Below, piece by piece: positions 9,805 through 15,042 of a stretch of 15,042 nucleotides of DNA. This DNA comes from Spirogloea muscicola (lineage: Eukaryota > Streptophyta > Zygnematophyceae > Spirogloeales > Spirogloeaceae). Every line of letters begins with the position of its first letter. Within the stretch, counting starts at the first letter, position 1. The notes below the pieces were generated by a model that saw nothing but the letters and a program-made list of their open reading frames with translations, did not search any database and was not told where the DNA came from. Location: the NCBI GenBank assembly GCA_009602725.1, contig WELB01000055.1:554943-569984 (forward strand), written 5' to 3'. A program made the position numbers and the translations under genes.

Positions 9805-9843
9805 CGGCGGCAGCGGCGGCGGCGGCGGCGAAGGCGGCGGCGG
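9805..9843. repeat. CGG/GGC trinucleotide repeat
   Basis: An interrupted GGC-rich run with a block of consecutive cggcggcgg units, just upstream of the first visible ZCRB1 exon. It makes all frames look open (poly-Gly/Ala/Arg), so coding calls across it are not supported. Confidence 0.75.
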
Positions 9844-9898
9844 GAGCTTTGAGGAAGGAGGGTGGGAATTCCTCTTCCCCCTCTCCCGGGACGCGAGC

Positions 9899-9923
9899 CA
9901 CGTGTCGTTGATGCCGCCACGTG
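9899..9923. promoter_or_regulatory. Paired G-boxes (two CACGTG hexamers)
   Basis: CACGTG at 9899-9904 and again at 9918-9923, 19 bp apart start to start. G-boxes bind bZIP and bHLH factors in plants. Their position upstream of the visible ZCRB1 exons suggests a promoter, but the missing first exon leaves this uncertain. Confidence 0.35.
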
Positions 9924-10029
9924 GGCTTCGAGTCGGGTGCAGTCGGCTCGGCAGCCAGCGCTTCTCTGAGTCCCTCCTGCTTTGCAGCCTGCCTTCATAC
10001 TGTTACCTCAGCCAGAACATGCGCTTCCA

Positions 10030-10473
10030 ATGTAAGGCAATGGCTGTGAGGTGAGAGAGAGAGGCCAGCCCGACAAGGAAATACTCTTTTAATAGAGGGT
10101 GGCTGTGAGCGGCCAACCCAAGAGAAAGGATGAACAGCCCAAAAGGAATGTACAAGAGGAAGAAGTGGCTCTCCCAATGGGGGCAAGGGCTGTGAGAAGC
10201 CAGCCCGAAAAGAATTGACAAAGTTCGAAGGGGCCAAACTACGAGCTAAGCAGCGACTGCGGGGCCTGAAGAGGCTATGGCAGAACGGGGGAGGATGGAC
10301 CACTTAGTAGTTACGAGTGAGGAGCCTCACATCCGACAGACTAGTACAAGGGCTCCACAAGAAGGAAGAACCGCCGGAGTGCGAAGTGCTAAGACAGCAG
10401 CAAGGAGACTCTCAGTAACCACTAGTCAGTAGATGCAGCGAGTCGAAAGAGCTAGCAGGCAAGAAAAGCGTCG
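10030..10473 (-). repeat. Dispersed repeat, copy 2 (minus orientation), hairpin-rich
   Basis: This is the reverse-orientation partner of 6852-7392, with blocks A (10460-10397), B (10207-10160) and C (about 10121-10098) in the same order on the minus strand. It contains repeated hairpin units. The clearest is GGGCTGTGAGAAGCCAGCCC at 10187-10206, with a 6-bp stem. Related units start at 10042 and 10101. Open frames here are translations of the repeats. Confidence 0.65.
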
Positions 10474-10730
10474 TAAGGGCTTCGTCTTGTATAGCCCACT
10501 CTTTTGCTCTGGCTTTGGCTCGAAAAGTGGAGTGGCTATAGTCGACCTCCCTTTCATTTTATACCGGACGCCTTCTCCGAGGCTCGCGCTCTGCTTCACC
10601 GGGCGACTTCCGGCCCTTTCAGACCTTGTTCACTACTTTAGACTGGCCTCTCACAGCTATGCCTGGCATGAAAGAGCTGTTTTCTCACCGGGTACCAACG
10701 GTGAAGCTCAGAAGAAGAAAGAAGGAGCTC
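10474..10730. other. Repeat-associated DNA with no recognised gene
   Basis: A frame of 133 codons (10433-10834, plus) crosses this stretch, but it runs through repeat copies on both sides and has no domain I recognise. One weak hairpin unit in the opposite orientation lies at 10641-10659 (ctggcctctcacagc). Confidence 0.4.
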
Positions 10731-10736
10731 TACTAA

Positions 10737-10805
10737 GGCTTACCTTGTCGATCCTTGCGGGCTGGCTGATCACAGCCCTCGCCATCTTTGGAGAGCCACT
10801 TTTGT
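10737..10805 (+). repeat. Inverted extra copy of repeat block B
   Basis: About 65 bases around GGGCTGGCTGATCACAGCCC match the reverse complement of 10160-10220, including the flanks TTGTC.AT.CTT and GGAGAGCCACTT. It is therefore a plus-orientation B block facing the minus copy about 550 bp away. Confidence 0.65.
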
Positions 10806-10825
10806 GCTTACTTCAAAAAGGGGGA

Positions 10826-10910
10826 AATTTGTGAGAGGCCAGCCCGATAGAAAGATTTCCAAGTAAAGGGCGATGGCTGTGATGGCCAGCCCAAGAATAA
10901 GAATGAGCCA
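10826..10910 (-). repeat. Hairpin unit pair, direct repeat of 10050-10135
   Basis: Two units, gtgagaggccagcccgatag and ggctgtgatggccagcccaa, repeat the order and flanks seen at 10050-10135 (gaggccagcccgacaag, then ggctgtgagcggccaaccca). The block stops about 10 bases before the N at 10920. Confidence 0.6.
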
Positions 10911-10919
10911 TTTTTGAGG

Positions 10920-10920
10920 N
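10920..10920. other. Single ambiguous base (N), probable assembly join
   Basis: The only N in the window. Composition switches abruptly here from moderate-GC repeat DNA to a GC-rich exon of the release-factor-like gene. Missing 5' ends on both sides suggest that sequence has been lost here. Confidence 0.6.
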
Positions 10921-12885
10921 GCGGGCGGCGCGCCGCCGCAGTACCTGCTGCTGGCGGACGCGGAGCTGCTGCGGCAGTGCCAGGTGGACACGTTCCGGGC
11001 GTCGGGTCCCGGCGGGCAGCACCGCAACAAGACCGAGAGCGCCGTGCGGCTGCGCCACACCCCCACCGGCCTCGTCTCCCAGGTGCCACCCTGGTGCAAA
11101 CCCTGAACCCTAAACCCCTAACTTACAAACCCCTGAATCCCTAAGTTCTATGCTTAAATGCTAAATCCCTAACCGTGATTCTCCATCTAAAGGTAAGTCA
11201 GTTGGGCTCGGAGTTGCTGGGTCAGACTTGGAGCTGACGTTTACGTCTTAAAAGACGAGGACCAATTCTAGAGCTTCACACACAAGCAGATGTCTCGCAC
11301 TCCTAGCCATTACCGCAGCGGCACATTAGTGCCCATTGGGCTGTTGACGCCGCCGCGACGTCGTTGGCAATCTCGCGTGGTGCCGCCATCGCGGTGCTGC
11401 CCCGTGTGACAATCTTCCTCAGGTCTCGCCTTATTGTTATGGTGGGGTACAGTCCTCGGAGCAGCGGTCACAGATCACAAACCGCGCCACGGCGCTGTAC
11501 CGGCTGCGACAGGTGATAGCGCTCAAGGGTATGTCTACCCCTTCCCTTCTACTCCTGCATTTGCAGCTGTAAACTCTGCAAGCTCTATTGTTATTGGGCT
11601 GGATTGGCCATCCGCACCTAGCAGGGGCAGCGCCATAATGTGGCCCCAGACACGCTCGTCCTTCGAGGATCTGTGCAATGAAACTCCACATGGGTTGGGT
11701 GCTCCAGCCCTGACATGACTGTCGTGTGTTGCTCCTATTGAGCTCATCTTCCCAGAATGACGACAGCCTCTGGATGCGGACTTTCCTGCACTCTACTATA
11801 AGTTTGATTGGACCTCATGGGTCTCTGTGGCACTGAAGTCAGGCGGCCGCTGGAGCTAGCCGAGTACAAGGCGCCTGAGGAGCTCCTACGCATCTTGCCG
11901 CCAAGTGCGGCCGTGCGTCAGTCACGCGGTTTTAAGCAGTTCGTCGGGCCCAACCACCCCGACTTCCTTCTCGTGTGCTCCCCCCCTTCCCCCCTCCACA
12001 ATTCGATTGGCTATCTGCCTCTGCACTTGTGCCCTGTGTCAGGGCCTGTGCTGTTCCGCTGTGTCGCTTTTTTCATTTTGGACGGGCCATCAAGATTGTA
12101 CCTGTGATAACTGTGACATGACTGAGTCCTGAAGCCGTGCAGTCTGGCACAAGTGACAGACTGAGTACTTGGAGCTGCCATTGCAGGGCATGCAGGCCTT
12201 GCTTGATGTTGTGGCTGCGTACAAGGGTTCTGTTTCTGACGCTGCTGCAACAATTGGGTGGGTGCCTTGCGCAAAAGTTCCCCGGTGAATCTTAACCAAT
12301 ATGTAGCAAGCCTTGCCCATGTGGTCTACTCTGGAGGATCCAGAAGCCCTTGCTCTTCTCGATGTTAGTACTCAAGATTAGTTGTTGGAAGCGAACACAT
12401 CTTTGCCCTCGACCTCCCCCTTTAAGTATCAGTCACGCAGTTTATCTTCATTGTCTGCCGGCGCCTGCGGCAGGATCAGCACTGGTGCGCTTTCCAAGGT
12501 GCTGCTCTCAGACAAGAGCCTGATGCAGGAGGTCAATGACCTTCGCGCAGCACAGGTGAGGCCCAGCAAGGCTGGACCATCGTCCATCATGGATAATGTT
12601 TATGCAAGGTCGCAGGCTCCAGTCGCCCCCCACCTGGCTCCCCACCTTTTTGTGCACCATGCAAGAGCACATTGTACAGCTCTGCAACTAGCTACTAGTC
12701 AAGCCATCATGGCTGCCTCTTGCAGATTGTGATTGTAATCTTCAGCTGAGAAGGCCGCTGTGGTATATATAAGCATTGCACCACATTGCTTGGTTTCTTA
12801 CCCCACTCCCCCATGCACCTTCACACATGGCTTACTTGCACTGTGTCCTTGCTGTCATGTGCAGGGACTCAAACCTCTACGATAA
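10921..12885 (+). CDS. Class-I peptide chain release factor-like protein (RF-1/GGQ domain), 5' incomplete, six exons
   Basis: Proteins of this family hydrolyse peptidyl-tRNA on the ribosome through a GGQ loop. Stand-alone GGQ proteins act in ribosome rescue or organelle translation. Exons: 10942 (or 10921)-11082, 11453-11528, 11839-11972, 12187-12257, 12474-12555, 12865-12885 (stop TAA). Introns are GT-AG with matching phases. Exon 1 reads [20 protein letters not shown], then [19 protein letters not shown], with GGQ at 11011-11019. Exon 2 has [18 protein letters not shown]. Exon 3 has [17 protein letters not shown] and GPNHPDF. Exons 4-5 read [20 protein letters not shown] followed by [14 protein letters not shown], helix-turn-helix-like. 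The protein ends QGLKPLR. The visible part is about 174-180 residues and has no codon-recognition domain before the GGQ region. An in-frame TGA lies at 10915, before the N. The N-terminus, and any transit peptide, is missing. This resembles the short RF-like proteins of cyanobacteria and plants, so a plastid role is possible. Confidence 0.92.
11098..11173 (+). repeat. Degenerate telomere-like repeat (CCCTAAA type) in RF-like intron 1
   Basis: The intron starting at 11083 soon becomes accctgaaccctaaacccct, then aacttacaaacccctgaatc and ctaaatccctaacc. These are imperfect copies of CCCTAAA, the complement of the plant-type telomere unit TTTAGGG. As in the ZCRB1 intron, the C-rich strand is the coding strand and the block lies near the donor. 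Confidence 0.7.
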
Positions 12886-13043
12886 CAATAGATCGGGGTC
12901 TGAGGTTCTCGACCTGGCTGCGGCAGCTTGGACCGTTCAGGCTGTGTCATGTCATGGCTTTGCATACTCACCGGTGTCAAAATCGGCACTACAGAGATCT
13001 CTGAAGATGCTGGTGTATCACCGTCGGAAGGACACCGATGACC

Positions 13044-13048
13044 TGTAA
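13044..13048 (+). promoter_or_regulatory. Candidate polyadenylation signal (TGTAA) of the RF-like gene
   Basis: TGTAA about 160 nt after the RF-like stop codon. This is the green-algal UGUAA signal type, in a plausible position before the convergent SKA1-like gene. Confidence 0.4.
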
Positions 13049-13307
13049 TATAATCCGTACCAGCAGCTTGCGGTCCTCTCTTGATGCCTTGGTTCCGATG
13101 TCAGGTCCCGTGCTTTTGTACTGCTGCGGGTCAACTCGTCAGCCCCCACAGAGGCGGTAGCAGGTGGCACCATGATGGTGCTCCGGCAACAGCCGGTCCA
13201 GACGGACCAGCAGTAGCAGGTAGGCCTTCATCAGCGGTCCTGCCGTACAGCAAGTAGACAAACATGAAGTCCAACATCATCGTCGATATGCTGTTTGAGG
13301 TTCAGAA

Positions 13308-14002
13308 TCAGCGTTGTAATCCACTTTGGTCAGCATCAAAGAGCTCAGCCGGTGTGTACAGAAGACAGCCGGTCGGGTGAGTCTGCGGTCTCAGTGACGT
13401 GTCCAGACCAAGGTCAATGGCATGCAGGTCCGCTGGGCTGATGAGGTCGGCGTCGCTGCCATACTCGCTGGCGGTGCCTGGGGCCACCTCCATCATCCCA
13501 AAGCGCTTGTCCGTGACTCGGTCATTGATGCGTGTGACTGCCACGTTCAGCTCCTTCCATTTCGTAAAAATGCCACAAATCAGCGTCAAGGTCACAGTGC
13601 TGAGCAAACGAGCATGAGATGTTGACTAGCAGCCCAACACCGTGAATGCTTGGCCAGGTTGTCGGCAGGAACCCTTTGCAACAAGGGGAGCTTATGCAGC
13701 AAACCTCCAGTGAGACTTGCGACCGCAGAAACAGTGGCAGGCCGTCAAACTCCTCCATTGCCACGGCCTGCGCAAGTGGGAACAGTGTGTCCCCCGTGCC
13801 TGTGCCCACACCGAAGTGGCCGCCACAGAACAATTACAAGTAATTGTTATAGGGACAGTCACAAGACAGTGGCGCTGACCGAGCATGGCTTGATGTGAGC
13901 CTCCAGGCGCTCACCGTGGATGAGCGGCATCGGCCTGGCCTCCGAGCTCTTCTTCCTCCTGACCGCCACTGCGCCCTCCTCAGGCCGGTGGCCAGAAGCC
14001 TT
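13308..14002 (-). CDS. SKA1: Spindle and kinetochore-associated protein 1-like (SKA1), core microtubule-binding region, both ends unresolved
   Basis: SKA1 carries the winged-helix microtubule-binding domain of the SKA complex, which couples kinetochores to spindle microtubules. Exons I can support on the minus strand: 14002-13915 (KASGHRPEEGAVAVRRKKSS, then EARPMPLIH), 13799-13705 (TGDTLFPLAQAVAMEEFDGL, then PLFLRSQVSLE) and 13553 down to the frame's stop at 13308 (ELNVAVTRINDRVTDKRFGM onward). Joined phases agree. The stretch EEFDGLPLFLRSQVSLEELN aligns with the family pattern EF-x-x-[VL]-P-x-[YF]-[ML]-[KR]-[GS]-R-L-T-[YL]-x-x-[IVL]-N, including the following IN..V..K. A basic linker precedes it, as in the family. 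GCLLYTPAELFDADQSG may be the conserved GxxFxxxxDL strand. The final helix is not in frame. A better C-terminal reading (TLILNLKQHIDDD) lies in another frame at 13323-13231. The N-terminal coiled coil was not found. Confidence 0.62.
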
Positions 14003-14009
14003 CTGCACG

Positions 14010-14987
14010 CCTCCGCTGCGCCCCCACCGGCAGACGTGTTCACAGAGCCGCCCACGGTCGTCAACACAGGCGCAGTGGGACGTTTGCAAAGGTCTTCACA
14101 CAAAAATGGGCGTTAAAAGAAGTCAGGCTGCGTGGAGGGCGGACCTCAGACGGTGCGACGCAGTCGTGGAGGCCTCAGCGTTGCTGGTAGGAGGCCGATT
14201 CTGGTCGGCATAAGCTGCCTCCGGCCGGAACTCTGGCGGCGGGCCGGCGGGGCCAGGCCCAGCAGCGTCAGTCAGCTGGCAAAGAGATCGATGCCGGAGC
14301 GGCAGCCAGGACACACAAGGCCACAACGACGCCGCAGCCGGCACCGTCTGCCATGACCGGGGCCACCATGGCGCGCACCTCCGCTGCCTGACGCGATGGC
14401 CGCCAGGCCGGACGCCGACAGCCCCAGCTCCTGGAGGCTGAGGCAGGCCAGCGCGGGGCTCGGCGGCGCCGACCCCGCGCCGCTGGTGCTGCCGCCGCCG
14501 CCGCCACTCGGTCTGTCGTCGAGGCCTGCGAAGCTCCCGGACGCCAGCGGCGAGGACAGGGCGGCCTCGAGCCCGCCGCCGGCAGCCAAGCTGGGTTTGC
14601 GGTCGCCCGCCGCCTCAGGGAAGGCTGGCCATGGGGCGCCATTCGCGTGGCCCCTGGCCGTCGTCCGAGCACTCGCGTGCTGTGGGAGCGAGGCCGCTGC
14701 GACGGCCTCGTGGCCCACGCTGCCTGCGAGCGCTTCGGAAGCATGGCCATCAAGCTGCTGCCGAGCTTCCCAGCTATGCAGCAGCGGCTTCAGCGGCGGA
14801 GGCCGCGGCGGCGGCGGCGGCGGCCGCGGCGGCGACGGCGGCTGCGCCAACGGCTCCTTTCTAGTTGACGGTGTGAACTGGAGGATTATTGGCCATACCC
14901 GCTGACGCTGCCGGGGTTGACGCTGACGGTGCCCCTCCAAAACCCCGCGGGAGACAAACCCCCAGCCAGCAAAAACGGCTGCTCGAT
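14010..14987. other. GC-rich region with no resolvable gene
   Basis: All six frames are long and open because of composition, on both strands (for example 14272-14940 minus and 14396-14905 plus). None shows a recognisable domain, and they are rich in Ala, Pro, Gly and Arg. CCG/CGG runs occur at about 14491-14507 and 14790-14836. The 5' part of the SKA1-like gene and a divergent promoter are the likeliest contents. Confidence 0.4.
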
Positions 14988-15042
14988 ATGGCGGCCGCCG
15001 CGGCGGCGGCGTCGGCGGCGGCGGCGGCGGCGGCGGCGGTGG
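14988..15042 (+). CDS. Possible start of a plus-strand protein with a poly-alanine N-terminus, 3' partial
   Basis: ATG at 14988 starts Met followed by seven Ala, Ser, eight Ala and Val, encoded by a GCG/GCC run that continues to the window edge. GC-rich alanine-coding starts are common in algal genes, but the run could equally be an untranslated CGG repeat, and the opposite strand is also open. No function can be given. Confidence 0.25.
   Translation, partial: MAAAAAAASAAAAAAAAV

Noticed and set aside
10433-10834. 133-codon plus-strand frame with a membrane-like end (GWLITALAIF)
   Set aside because: It runs through copies of the hairpin repeat. Similar-looking peptides appear from several frames of those repeats, so the hydrophobic motif is a by-product of the repeat sequence.
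14272-14940. 222-codon minus-strand frame and the overlapping 169-codon plus-strand frame
   Set aside because: In DNA this GC-rich all frames stay open. Neither has a recognisable domain, and the longer one starts at a non-ATG codon.
1-15042. CRISPR arrays, bacterial operons, phage or toxin-antitoxin systems
   Set aside because: The genes are intron-split eukaryotic genes, and no regularly spaced repeat-spacer array or prokaryotic gene layout is present.

Overview
This is eukaryotic nuclear DNA from the green lineage, most likely a green alga. The genes are split by many GT-AG introns. Several exons, first exons above all, are GC-rich, while introns are of moderate GC. The evidence for a photosynthetic green organism is a nuclear psaE (photosystem I) gene, a plant-type (GSII, land-plant-like) glutamine synthetase, and degenerate TTTAGGG-type telomere-like repeats inside introns. 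The plant-like glutamine synthetase together with a U11/U12-31K (ZCRB1) homologue hints at a streptophyte alga rather than a Chlamydomonas-like chlorophyte. That lineage call is inference, and no species can be named from the sequence.

Layout. 1-986 (+): 3' part of psaE in three exons. 987-2430: convergent intergenic/3'-UTR DNA with no recognised gene. 2431-5822 (-): complete 13-exon glutamine synthetase gene, rebuilt exon by exon with matching splice phases. 5821-6700: GC-rich upstream region with CGG repeats, G-box, GATAAG and CCAAT motifs. 6850-7392: one copy of a dispersed repeat. 8296-9745 (-): ZCRB1/U11-U12-31K gene lacking its first exon(s). 9800-10000: CGG repeat and paired G-boxes. 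10030-10910: an inverted second copy of the dispersed repeat plus many short GGGCTG...CAGCCC hairpins. 10920: a single N, probably an assembly join. 10921-12885 (+): a class-I release-factor-like (GGQ) gene that also lacks its 5' end. 13308-14002 (-): core of a spindle/kinetochore SKA1-like gene. 14100-15042: GC-rich DNA with no resolvable gene, ending in a possible start of a poly-alanine protein.

The genes do not form a pathway. They are ordinary housekeeping and photosynthesis genes in a eukaryotic arrangement: convergent pairs psaE/GS and RF-like/SKA1, and a head-to-head pair ZCRB1/RF-like across the N. No previously undescribed multi-gene system is evident. The least expected signals are the collinear repeat in inverted orientation around ZCRB1, the hairpin-rich block that ends at the N, the telomere-like stretches in two introns, and the GGQ protein with a helix-turn-helix-like tail.
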